NCBI RefSeq assembly: GCF_001294575.1
Contig: NZ_CP012676.1
Location: forward strand, 1,612,001-1,676,000
Length of the DNA: 64,000 nt
Direction: 5' to 3'
Source of the DNA: Pseudomonas versuta
GTDB lineage: Bacteria > Pseudomonadota > Gammaproteobacteria > Pseudomonadales > Pseudomonadaceae
Positions 32,891 through 40,601 of the stretch are shown piece after piece (the stretch's first letter is position 1; each line of letters starts with the position of its first letter). A program made the position numbers and the translations under genes. Under the pieces are notes generated by a model that did not search any database, had not been told where the DNA came from, and saw only the letters and a list, made by a program, of their open reading frames with translations.

Positions 32891-33950
32891 CGCGACGATC
32901 CGGCACGCGGTGTTCCTCGAAAAGCTGAAAGCAGGAGAGGTCGTTAAGTTCGCTCCTTTCCTCAAGGAGATTGACCGGGCAATACGTGAAAGGCTCACCA
33001 AGTCAGATTTGACCGAGTACAACGTCAAGCGGCTCGAGGCGCTGCTGAAGGAAGTCGACAGCTTGCTGCTGGCTATCTTCGATCGCTACAGCGCGCAGTT
33101 AAATCTCGACCTGGTGGACATTGCCAACTACGAGGCTGAGTTTGAGGCTACAAGCCTGGTCAGATCCGCACCGGTGGGTCTTTCATTGGAAATGGCGGTA
33201 CCGACTGCTGCTGCGATCCGCGCCGCAGTTCTGACGAATCCCCTCAGTGTGCGTGGTACCGCTGGTGGGAAGCTGCTTAAGACCTTCATCAAGGGCTGGA
33301 TCGTCGCGGAGCGCGAGCGTGTGGCTGGCACGATCCGGCAAGGCTTTTTCGAAGGGCGGACGAACTTCCAGATTATTCGTAACGTTCGCGGTACCAAGGC
33401 GGCCGGCTACAAGGATGGCATCCTGGCGACCACCAACCGCAATGCAAGCACGGTCGTGCACACAGCAATCCAGCACGTGTCGTCACAGGCGCGTATGGAG
33501 GTGGCCAAGGCGAATACCGACGTGGTGCTTGAGATCCAGATGATTGCCACGCTGGACAGCAAGACCAGTCAGCTGTGCCGCTCGATGGATAAGCGCAAGT
33601 TTCAGGTTGATGCCGGGCCAAGGCCCCCGTTCCACCCGAATTGCCGCACAACCTTCATTCTGCTCACCAAGCTCAGTGAAATGTTCGTAAAGGGCGCAAC
33701 GCGGGCTTCAGTAGGTACCAACGGAGGTCAGCAAGTAGGTGCTGACCTGGACTATTACCACTGGCTTCAGCAGCAGCCAGCAGCGTTCCAAAGCGAAGCC
33801 CTTGGGCCAACCAGGGCTAGGCTGTTCCGTGAAGGTGGCTTAAGTGTTGAGCGTTTCGCAGAGCTACAACTGGATCGCAACTTCGCCCCCCTGACATTGG
33901 CGCAGATGAAGGGGCTAGAGCCGCTGGCATTTGAGCGAGCCGGGATCTGA
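32865..33950 (+). CDS. MuF-like head morphogenesis protein
   Basis: This 361-residue protein carries a phage MuF/SPP1 gp7-type domain in its second half (ASTVVHTAIQHVSSQARMEVAKAN...ATLDSKTSQLCRSMDKRKFQVDAGPRPPFHPNCRTT). Members are minor head proteins packaged in small numbers. It overlaps the portal gene by 26 nt. The ATG at 32865 is chosen; one at 32850 is also possible. Confidence 0.85.
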   Translation: MAANQAIFDATIRHAVFLEKLKAGEVVKFAPFLKEIDRAIRERLTKSDLTEYNVKRLEALLKEVDSLLLAIFDRYSAQLNLDLVDIANYEAEFEATSLVRSAPVGLSLEMAVPTAAAIRAAVLTNPLSVRGTAGGKLLKTFIKGWIVAERERVAGTIRQGFFEGRTNFQIIRNVRGTKAAGYKDGILATTNRNASTVVHTAIQHVSSQARMEVAKANTDVVLEIQMIATLDSKTSQLCRSMDKRKFQVDAGPRPPFHPNCRTTFILLTKLSEMFVKGATRASVGTNGGQQVGADLDYYHWLQQQPAAFQSEALGPTRARLFREGGLSVERFAELQLDRNFAPLTLAQMKGLEPLAFERAGI

Positions 33951-33951
33951 G

Positions 33952-34449
33952 TCACTCACATTTTTGGCGCTGTTTATCGAGCGCATTTAGCGCATCGTAG
34001 AAAGCTGTGGGCCACTTTCCAAAGGACTCATCGATTGTCTCCATCGCCGCGTCCTCATCTAGCTTGTGCATTGAGGCAAGAGCTCCCGCGCGAACTGAGT
34101 TGGAAATCATCATTGATCTGAGTCCAAGTTCCGGCGGGGCATATGCCGCCATCACAATCCCTGCCTTGATGAGCGGGCCCGCATTCTCTGAAAGTTCACG
34201 GGCTGTAGAGGTTTTGGGAAAAATTGAATAATTGAGCATGTCACCCATTGCGGCAAGAAAAGTCTCACCTTTCTCCCGGAGAAGTTTTTCCTGTGTGTCT
34301 ATCCGCTGGATGCACGCGTTCTTCTGACTCAATGATGCTGTTTGATAGCTTGTTAGCCAAGTAAAGGTACTTGTGGCAAAGACTCCAATCAGCGTGCACG
34401 CGACGGGAAATATGATACTGAATTTGCTGGAGTTTGCTGCTTCGCTCAT
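33952..34449 (-). CDS. Single-pass membrane protein inserted within the head genes
   Basis: This 165-residue protein has one N-terminal membrane segment (FSIIFPVACTLIGVFATSTFTWLTSY) and a soluble helical domain. It opposes the head genes, begins after a short AT-rich region and ends 2 nt from the MuF stop. This is a typical moron: autonomous expression in the lysogen, role perhaps in exclusion of other phages. No family recognised. Confidence 0.6.
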   Translation of the reverse strand: MSEAANSSKFSIIFPVACTLIGVFATSTFTWLTSYQTASLSQKNACIQRIDTQEKLLREKGETFLAAMGDMLNYSIFPKTSTARELSENAGPLIKAGIVMAAYAPPELGLRSMMISNSVRAGALASMHKLDEDAAMETIDESFGKWPTAFYDALNALDKQRQKCE

Positions 34450-34578
34450 TGGATTTCTATCCGACTGCTCACTTTATTAAGCATAAGTGAAACCGAGATT
34501 CTAATTAAACACGCTCGCACTTAGCGAGTTCTTTTGTGCCCAAAAAACGGGCCGACCATACCCAAGGGGTGCATCAAC

Positions 34579-35307
34579 GTGGCAGAAGAAAACGAAATCG
34601 ACCTGGAAAATCCGGCAATCAAGGCCGCTATCGCGACTGCCGTTGAAGCCTCCGTAACCGGGCTGAAAACCAAGAACACCGAACTGCTGGGCAAGCTGAA
34701 GGACACTTCCACCAAGCTGACTCAATTCGAGACCCAGTTTGAAGGCATCGATATCGACGCCGTCAAAGGCCTGCTCAGCCGCGCCGGCCAAGATGAAGAA
34801 ACCAAGCTGCTGACCGAGGGCAAGGTTGACGAGGTCTTCAACCGCCGCACCGAGCGCCTGCGGGGTGACTACGACAAGCAGTTGAAGACCATTACCGAGC
34901 GCGCCGAGAAGGCAGAATCCTTCGCCGCCAAGTTCCAGGGCAAAGTCCTGGGCGACTCGGTCCGCGGCGCAGCACTGAAGGCCGGCGCACTGCCGGAAGC
35001 AACCGACGACATCATCCTGCGCGCCAAGGGCGTGTTTACCCTCAACGAAGATGGCGAAGCAGTCGCCGTTGATGATTCCGGCCAGACCATCCTCGGCAAA
35101 GACGGCAAGACCCCTCTGACTCCGCTCGAGTGGGCGGAATCTCTGCGTGAAAGCGCACCTCACTTGTGGCCAAGGGCTACAGGCACATTTGCCCCGGGCG
35201 GGGGTAGCGGCAAGGCTGCATTCAAGCGCTCCGAAATGACCTCCGAGCAGAAGCGCGACTACCAGCGCAAGCACGGCCAAACCGCATACCTGCAATTGCC
35301 CAAGTAA
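34579..35307 (+). CDS. Phage scaffold-type protein
   Basis: This 242-residue protein is acidic, helical and coiled-coil rich (NTELLGKLKDTSTKLTQFETQF...YDKQLKTITERAEKAESFAAKF) and directly precedes the capsid gene, as scaffolds do. The start is GTG at 34579, with AAGGGG upstream. A scaffold directs procapsid assembly and is removed later. Confidence 0.75.
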   Translation: MAEENEIDLENPAIKAAIATAVEASVTGLKTKNTELLGKLKDTSTKLTQFETQFEGIDIDAVKGLLSRAGQDEETKLLTEGKVDEVFNRRTERLRGDYDKQLKTITERAEKAESFAAKFQGKVLGDSVRGAALKAGALPEATDDIILRAKGVFTLNEDGEAVAVDDSGQTILGKDGKTPLTPLEWAESLRESAPHLWPRATGTFAPGGGSGKAAFKRSEMTSEQKRDYQRKHGQTAYLQLPK

Positions 35308-35319
35308 GGGGATTGACCC

Positions 35320-36285
35320 ATGGCTACAACTGTTAACAGCGACCTGATCATCTACAACGATGAGGCGCAAACCGCATACCTGGAGCGTGTCCAGGATAAC
35401 TTGGACGTGTTCAACGCATCTTCCAACGGTGCGATGGTGCTCGACAACGAGATGATCGAGGGCGACTTCCGCAAGCGAGCCCTCTACAAGCTCAATGGTT
35501 CCCTGGAACACCGCGACGTCAACTCTGAAGGCAAGGTAACCGCCAAGAAGATCAGCGCCGGTGAAGCGGTTGGCGTTAAGGCTCCCTGGAAGTACGGCCC
35601 GTACCAGACCACCGAAGAGGCTTTCAAACGCCGCGGTCGTCCGGTCGAAGAGTTCTCCCAGATCGTAGGTGCCGATGTTGCCGATGCGACCCTTGAAGGT
35701 TTCATTGAGTACGCTACTGCCGGCCTGCGCGCAGCGATCGGCTCCAACGCTGAAATGGTGGTTGAAGCCAATATCGAAACCGACGGCAAAAAGACGCTGA
35801 CTCGCGGTATGCGCAAGTTTGGCGACAAGTTCGGCCGCATCGCGCTTTGGGTGATGCACTCCAGCGCCTATTTCGACATCGTTGATGAAGCGATCACCAA
35901 CAAGATCTACGAAGAAGCTGGTGTCGTGATCTACGGCGGCCTGCCGGGCACCCTTGGCAAGCCGGTTCTGGTGACCGACAAAGCCCCAGTGGACGTGATC
36001 TTCGGCTTGCTGCCAAACGCCATCACGATCACCGAATCCCAAGCTCCAGGTTTCCGTTCGTACGAAGTGAACGACGAAGAAAACCTCGGCATCGCTTACC
36101 GCGCTGAAGGCACCGTGAACATCGATGTGCTGGGTTACAGCTGGAAAGCCACTACTGGCGGTTCCAACCCAACTCTGGCTGCCGTTGGTTCCGCGGCCAA
36201 CTGGGTCAAACACGCGGGCAGCAACAAGGTCACTGCTGGCGTGATGATCAAGCTGACTGCAACGCCTCCTGAGGCCGCCGCTTAA
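35320..36285 (+). CDS. Major capsid protein
   Basis: This 321-residue protein resembles phage coat proteins with an HK97-like fold (LIIYNDEAQTAYLERVQDNLDVFNASSNGAMVL at the N-terminus, GRIALWVMHSSAYFDIVD in the middle). It stands between scaffold and head-completion genes. Codon use is strongly biased toward common Pseudomonas codons, as expected for the most highly made protein. Confidence 0.88.
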   Translation: MATTVNSDLIIYNDEAQTAYLERVQDNLDVFNASSNGAMVLDNEMIEGDFRKRALYKLNGSLEHRDVNSEGKVTAKKISAGEAVGVKAPWKYGPYQTTEEAFKRRGRPVEEFSQIVGADVADATLEGFIEYATAGLRAAIGSNAEMVVEANIETDGKKTLTRGMRKFGDKFGRIALWVMHSSAYFDIVDEAITNKIYEEAGVVIYGGLPGTLGKPVLVTDKAPVDVIFGLLPNAITITESQAPGFRSYEVNDEENLGIAYRAEGTVNIDVLGYSWKATTGGSNPTLAAVGSAANWVKHAGSNKVTAGVMIKLTATPPEAAA

Positions 36286-36332
36286 GCCCCAAACTCATTG
36301 CGCGGTCAGCGATGGCCGCCTTGGAGATATAC

Positions 36333-36896
36333 ATGGAACTGACTTACAGCAATCAACTTCAGGGCTTCGATCCGGACAAGCGTTATCGAAACCCGGAACA
36401 CTTTGATAAGCCAGAAGCTGGTGTTACCAGCGTAATCGTAATGGGCAACTGGCCCAATGTGGTTGCTGCTTATGAGGCAGTCGGCATCGAAGTAGCGGTA
36501 GAAGACTGTGCGCCGGTGCTGATAGTTGATGGCGACTGTCAGCTGGATCAGGCAGAACTGATTGGCATGCTGCGCGCAGAAAGCGACACTCTTCGAACAC
36601 TGATTGTCGGTCTTGAAGCAGGAGAGATGGAGCGGCCAGAGGCTGGCGAGCTCGCGATCCGTCTGTTTGATGCGCTCGACGTGATTCGCTTGCAGATAAA
36701 CGAGCTTGCAGATCAGCGCAATCACCTTGCACAGGAAAACGAAAGGCTCAAGGCCGAGGTAAACGCTTTCAAGCCTGCCGAAGGTGGCGAGATAGAAGTG
36801 CTGAAGGCGAAGCTCGACGCCGCCAACGTGAGTTACCGCGCCAACGCCTCTAAAGACGCACTGGAAAAGCTCGTTGCTGATCTGCCCAAGACCTAA
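36333..36896 (+). CDS. Coiled-coil head-region protein with HeH/LEM-like C-terminus
   Basis: This 187-residue protein has an N-terminal globular part, a coiled coil (about 110-155: VIRLQINELADQRNHLAQENERLKAEV) and a C-terminal LKAKLDAANVSYRANASKDALEKLVADL resembling a HeH/LEM DNA-binding helix pair. It may be a head-completion or decoration component. SD is TTGGAGA. Confidence 0.55.
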   Translation: MELTYSNQLQGFDPDKRYRNPEHFDKPEAGVTSVIVMGNWPNVVAAYEAVGIEVAVEDCAPVLIVDGDCQLDQAELIGMLRAESDTLRTLIVGLEAGEMERPEAGELAIRLFDALDVIRLQINELADQRNHLAQENERLKAEVNAFKPAEGGEIEVLKAKLDAANVSYRANASKDALEKLVADLPKT

Positions 36897-36905
36897 TCAT
36901 GCGAG

Positions 36906-36934
36906 GAGTCGGAATTTCCGACTCTCCAGTTTTT
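36906..36934 (+). terminator. Terminator within the head operon
   Basis: GAGTCGG-aattt-CCGACTC followed by a T run lies between two late genes 60 nt apart. Late transcription must read through it. Confidence 0.7.
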
Positions 36935-36958
36935 AAATCCATTCCAGCGAGTTGGATC

Positions 36959-37462
36959 ATGACGCTCATCATTGAGGACGGTACCGGCAAGCCTGACGCC
37001 GAAAGCTATGCAACCGCCGACGAGTTGGCTCTGTACGCAGTGAAATTTGGCGTGGTGATTCCTGCTGACGTTCCAGCGCATGAGGCATTGTTGCGTCGGG
37101 CTGCTTTGGCTATGGATGGCATGACATGGAAGGGGCGCAAGACAAGAAGTGAGCAGGCTTTATCCTGGCCGCGCAGGGAAGTGCATCTGGATGGTGAGAA
37201 CAAGGCAGCCAATTACCTACCCGCGCGTATCCAGTACGGGCAGTTGGCCTTGGCAGCTGAGATCCATCAGGACGACATTGACCCGGTGGAAAAGCGCAAA
37301 GGGGCCGTGACCTTGGAGCGTGTTGAAGGGGCTGTGACACGCGAATATGCAACGATCCCGAGTACCAGCAAGCGGCTATTGCCTGCCGCACCGGACCGGC
37401 CCAGTGCGACTCAGTTTGCTGATTACTTACAGCGACGAGGCTTGTATGCGGTGCGCTGTTAG
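36959..37462 (+). CDS. Head-tail connector-type protein (DnaT-like fold)
   Basis: This 167-residue protein (MTLIIEDGTGKPDAESYATADELALYAVKFGV...) matches the DnaT-like ssDNA-binding-domain group found at the head-completion position of many Pseudomonas prophages. It is a probable head-tail connector component. The start is set by ATG 36959 after the terminator. Confidence 0.7.
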   Translation: MTLIIEDGTGKPDAESYATADELALYAVKFGVVIPADVPAHEALLRRAALAMDGMTWKGRKTRSEQALSWPRREVHLDGENKAANYLPARIQYGQLALAAEIHQDDIDPVEKRKGAVTLERVEGAVTREYATIPSTSKRLLPAAPDRPSATQFADYLQRRGLYAVRC

Positions 37463-37466
37463 AGCG

Positions 37467-37766
37467 CTACACACCCAGTTGTTCGATGAAGGCTTTCCCT
37501 TGTATTAAATTCGGAAGGTAATCCGAGTGACGCCATTCTTCGGCCAGGTCCAGCATATTTTGGGCGTCAAATGGAAGGCAAAGAGGAACATAGGTATTAC
37601 AAATAGTCCGTATGTTGGGCTCTGCACGGGTGCCCAACAACGCCGACTCAATCACATCCCTTAGTTTGAGTTTCAAGGGCAACTTATCGCTTGAGTTTGC
37701 AATGGTGGCTGCCTGTAACCGGTGACATGCAGCCGCGATCAGGTCGGCCTTTTGTTGATTGTTCAT
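37467..37766 (-). CDS. Hypothetical protein on the opposite strand in the head module
   Basis: This 99-residue protein (MNNQQKADLIAAACHRLQAA...) is helical and soluble with no recognised motif. It fills the gap between two head-completion genes, opposed to them, and is a candidate moron. Longer upstream starts would overlap the next late gene deeply and are not supported. Confidence 0.5.
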   Translation of the reverse strand: MNNQQKADLIAAACHRLQAATIANSSDKLPLKLKLRDVIESALLGTRAEPNIRTICNTYVPLCLPFDAQNMLDLAEEWRHSDYLPNLIQGKAFIEQLGV

Positions 37767-37790
37767 TTGGTACCAAGAGCTATCGAAGAT

Positions 37791-38159
37791 ATGGCATTTT
37801 ACGAAGAAATGGCCGTAATGGCTCTGGAGATGATCCCGGAGTTCGGCCAGCCCGTGACCCTCATCAAGACGGAATCGGGCGAGTACGATCCCGAGACGGG
37901 TGGAGAATCGCCGGGCGAAACTTTGGAGCAGATCGCCCAAGGAATAATGCTCGACTTCACCGGCCAAGAATTTCAGAGCAACAGCCTCATCAAGCAGGGC
38001 GACAAGAAGCTCAAGATCGCCGCGCAGGGGTTGGAGTGGGCGCCTGACTTGCTCAACAAAATAGTGGTTCAAGGTCGCGTCTGGTCAATCATCCCCCCTC
38101 TGAAAGAAATCAACCCTGCCGGAACGCCAATTCTCTACGAGTTGCAGGTGCGATCATGA
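37791..38159 (+). CDS. Head-completion protein (hypothetical)
   Basis: This 122-residue protein (MAFYEEMAVMALEMIPEFGQPVTLIK...GRVWSIIPPLKEINPAGTPILYELQVRS) has the features of small head-tail stopper proteins found before the HK97 gp10-like gene. It overlaps that gene by 4 nt. Confidence 0.65.
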   Translation: MAFYEEMAVMALEMIPEFGQPVTLIKTESGEYDPETGGESPGETLEQIAQGIMLDFTGQEFQSNSLIKQGDKKLKIAAQGLEWAPDLLNKIVVQGRVWSIIPPLKEINPAGTPILYELQVRS

Positions 38160-38752
38160 GCAATCGTTATGCGGGTAAAAACGGTAGCTTCTCTGCTCAA
38201 ATTCAGGCTTTCGCGGATCGCGCAAAAGGTGCGATCGATGGTGCGATGCGCGACATCATCATCAACATAGGCAACAGCGTTATCACGATGTCGCCTGTAG
38301 GCAATTCTGATATCTGGAAGATCAACAAGATCAGTAGCGAGTACAACCAGGCTGTCGCCGAACACAATGAAAACCTGCGCCAAAACCCGCAAAACTTCGA
38401 TAGGCGGGGCTACCTCAAGAGAGGTCTGAAGCTCAAAGACGGCATGGGAATACGCGCTCCCCTGGGCTACATCGGCGGTCGCTTTCGCGGTAACTGGATG
38501 TTCAGTATCGGTTCGCCTGACACCTCGACGGTGGACCAGGTCGACCCAGGTGGTAGTCGTTCCATGGCGCGCATCGTCAACGGTGCTTTGCATTTCAATT
38601 CAGGGGAGACGGCTTACATCACCAACTCTCTGCCGTATGCCATTCCGTTGGAGTACGGGCACTCGACACAGGCGCCGAATGGCATGGTGCGTATCACCTT
38701 GGCCAACTTCCAGAAAATAGTCGAAGAAGCCATCAGGAATAATCAGGCATGA
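38156..38752 (+). CDS. HK97 gp10-like tail completion protein
   Basis: This 198-residue protein resembles gp10-family neck proteins (SPVGNSDIWKINKISSEYNQA; a C-terminal NSLPYAIPLEYGHSTQAPNGMVRITL). It helps attach tail to head. It is coupled to both neighbours by ATGA overlaps. Confidence 0.7.
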   Translation: MSNRYAGKNGSFSAQIQAFADRAKGAIDGAMRDIIINIGNSVITMSPVGNSDIWKINKISSEYNQAVAEHNENLRQNPQNFDRRGYLKRGLKLKDGMGIRAPLGYIGGRFRGNWMFSIGSPDTSTVDQVDPGGSRSMARIVNGALHFNSGETAYITNSLPYAIPLEYGHSTQAPNGMVRITLANFQKIVEEAIRNNQA

Positions 38753-39165
38753 GCCATAAGATCGTCCGTTCGCTACTCGAGGCGCGACTGGCTGCTTGGG
38801 CAAAGTTGCAGAAGCCGGCGCTGCGTATTGCCTTTCAAAACGTGGCATTCAAGCCTGTTGAAGGCGAAATCTACCTGCGGGCTTTCTCGATTCCTGCCCG
38901 TACAGGGAGCGACGACATCGCCGGGAAGCATCGGGTTTATACCGGGCTGTTTCAAATCACTATCGTCACACCTGCCGGAATCGGTACCGGTGCGGGCGAG
39001 GGACTGGCAGAGGACTTGGCTGCTTTGTTTGCACTCAATGATCGATTAAGTCGGGGGGACTTCACGGTGCTGGTGATGACCCCTGTCGAGCCTGGTCCTG
39101 AGCAACAAGAAGACACAGGCTATGCGCTACCTGTGTCGTTTCAGTACCGGGCTGACACCTTTTAA
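38749..39165 (+). CDS. Tail terminator-like protein (DUF4128-like)
   Basis: This 138-residue protein (VRSLLEARLAAWAKLQKPALRIAFQNVAF...YTGLFQITIVTPAG) matches small tail-terminator proteins that stop tail-tube polymerisation, lambda gpU type. Position before the tail tube gene fits. Confidence 0.7.
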   Translation: MSHKIVRSLLEARLAAWAKLQKPALRIAFQNVAFKPVEGEIYLRAFSIPARTGSDDIAGKHRVYTGLFQITIVTPAGIGTGAGEGLAEDLAALFALNDRLSRGDFTVLVMTPVEPGPEQQEDTGYALPVSFQYRADTF

Positions 39166-39187
39166 CCCGCCCATTGGGCAACTCCGT

Positions 39188-39210
39188 AACCCGCCTTGAG
39201 CGGGTTTTGT
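39188..39210 (+). terminator. Terminator before the tail tube gene
   Basis: AACCCGC-cttga-GCGGGTT followed by T residues lies just after the tail-terminator gene and 24 nt before the tail tube ATG. Confidence 0.7.
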
Positions 39211-39233
39211 TATTTCTGAGAGAGGTAAAAACC

Positions 39234-39881
39234 ATGGGCTACAAACTCCCCAACGGCGGCACATTCCAGCACGCCGCCACCTATGCTGCGGCGCTGGCGT
39301 TTACCGCAATCAGTAATGCCACCGAGGCTGTGGCCACCGTGGCAGATGCCGATCTGGAAGTGGGTGATATCGTGTTGGTCGAGTCCGGCTGGAGCACTCT
39401 TAATGGGCGAGTGGTGCGCGTCAAAGCCGCGACCGCGGTGTCGATCACTCTTGAGGATATTGACACTTCGGACACGCAAAGCTTCCCGGCTGGCTCCGGA
39501 GGCGGAACCCTGAAGAAGATCGAAACATGGGTGCAGATTCCGCAAGTCTCCGACGTGGCGTTTTCCGGTGGCGAGCAGCAGTACACGGATGTGGTCTTTC
39601 TGGAAGACAAGCAAGGCCGCCAGGTGCCTACCGATAAATCGGCAGCTAGCATGACGTTGACCATTGCCGATGACCCGGGCAAGCCTTTTGTGAAGGTTCT
39701 GGAAGCCGCGGACGCTGGTCGCAAGATCGAAGCTGCGCGTCTTAACCTCCCGGGCAACGATACCATTTTCTATGGTGCCTACACCTCGTTCTCCAAGCAG
39801 CCAACGGTGGCGCGCAACAACGTGCTGACCCGAACCGTCAACTTGGCCCTGCAGGCCGAACCTACTCGTTACATGGCGTAA
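39234..39881 (+). CDS. Major tail tube protein
   Basis: This 215-residue protein (MGYKLPNGGTFQHAATYAAALAFTAISN..., SDVAFSGGEQQYTDVVFLEDKQGRQVPT) is a lambda gpV-type tube protein. It stacks as hexamers to form the non-contractile tail. SD is AGAGGT. Confidence 0.8.
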   Translation: MGYKLPNGGTFQHAATYAAALAFTAISNATEAVATVADADLEVGDIVLVESGWSTLNGRVVRVKAATAVSITLEDIDTSDTQSFPAGSGGGTLKKIETWVQIPQVSDVAFSGGEQQYTDVVFLEDKQGRQVPTDKSAASMTLTIADDPGKPFVKVLEAADAGRKIEAARLNLPGNDTIFYGAYTSFSKQPTVARNNVLTRTVNLALQAEPTRYMA

Positions 39882-39890
39882 GGGGCAGTT

Positions 39891-40280
39891 ATGGCCAAGT
39901 TCAAAATTGCACAGAACCCGACCTTCAAGGCAGACGTAGAGATTCCGCGTGTGGGCGGTCAGGTGATCAAGGTCCCGTTTGAATTCAAATATCGCGACCG
40001 CAAGGCGCTGGCTGCGCTGTTTCTCAGTTGGCAGGAAACCTTGAAAGCCGACGAGGCCCGGTTCAAGGAGATGGGAGCTGAGCTGACCATCGTTGACCTG
40101 ACCGAGGCAGGTATCGAGCGTCAGGTCGAACAAGTCGAAGCGCTGGTGGCTGGTTGGGGGTTCGATGACAAACTCAGCCAGGCTTCAATTCGGGCCCTGG
40201 TCGAAACATCGGCCGGCGCCGGGGACGCCATCGTCAAGGCCTATCAGCAGGCCTTCGACCCGGCCCGCCTGGGAAACTGA
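39891..40280 (+). CDS. Tail assembly chaperone, gpG-like
   Basis: This 129-residue protein is the short (G) product of a lambda-type chaperone pair. Its last codons read CTG-GGA-AAC-TGA, and the slippery heptamer GGGAAAC at 40271-40277 lies directly before the stop. A fraction of ribosomes should slip back one base and continue into the next frame. Confidence 0.8.
   Translation: MAKFKIAQNPTFKADVEIPRVGGQVIKVPFEFKYRDRKALAALFLSWQETLKADEARFKEMGAELTIVDLTEAGIERQVEQVEALVAGWGFDDKLSQASIRALVETSAGAGDAIVKAYQQAFDPARLGN
40271..40277 (+). other. -1 programmed ribosomal frameshift site
   Basis: G-GGA-AAC fits the X-XXY-YYZ rule in the zero frame of the G gene and differs from the lambda site GGGAAAG only in the last base. 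The -1 frame is open from here to 40597. Confidence 0.8.
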
Positions 40281-40597
40281 TCGAGGTCGGTCGCGCTCTG
40301 TACGAGCCATCTATTTCGGCCACGCAGCTCAGCATGTTCGGGCTTTCCCCGGGCGACTGCGACGACACCTTTGAGGTGTGGTCCGACAACTGGCCCGCCT
40401 TCCGGCTGTTCGAAGCAATGACCACTCAGTGGCGGACAGGGGCATGCGGCGCGACCGGCCTCGACTACTCGGCGATCTACGACACGGCAAGCCTTTCGGG
40501 TTTTACCAAAAAAGCCACCATCAAACTCTTCCCTGACCTTCGCGTATTGGAGGCCGAAGCCATGCTCGCCATGTCTGAGCAAATGAACAAAGGATGA
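40277..40597 (+). CDS. Frameshift extension of the tail chaperone, gpT-like (DUF1799)
   Basis: This frame has 106 codons and no needed start of its own: it begins in the -1 frame at the slippery site and carries a DUF1799-type sequence (LSMFGLSPGDCDDTFEVWSDNWPAFRLFEAM). The fused G-GT protein would be 235 residues. In lambda, both G and GT are needed for tail assembly around the tape measure. An internal ATG at 40334 exists but is probably not the start. Confidence 0.75.
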   Translation: MIEVGRALYEPSISATQLSMFGLSPGDCDDTFEVWSDNWPAFRLFEAMTTQWRTGACGATGLDYSAIYDTASLSGFTKKATIKLFPDLRVLEAEAMLAMSEQMNKG

Positions 40598-40601
40598 CGG
40601 C

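Noticed and set aside
34501..36213. 570-codon open frame on the minus strand across the scaffold and capsid genes
   Set aside because: It is the antisense shadow of two well-supported late genes with strongly biased codons; its translation shows no domain and it lacks a ribosome binding site.
39210..40133. 307-codon minus-strand frame over the tail tube and chaperone genes
   Set aside because: It is antisense to two genes with good SDs and family features and has no protein signature.
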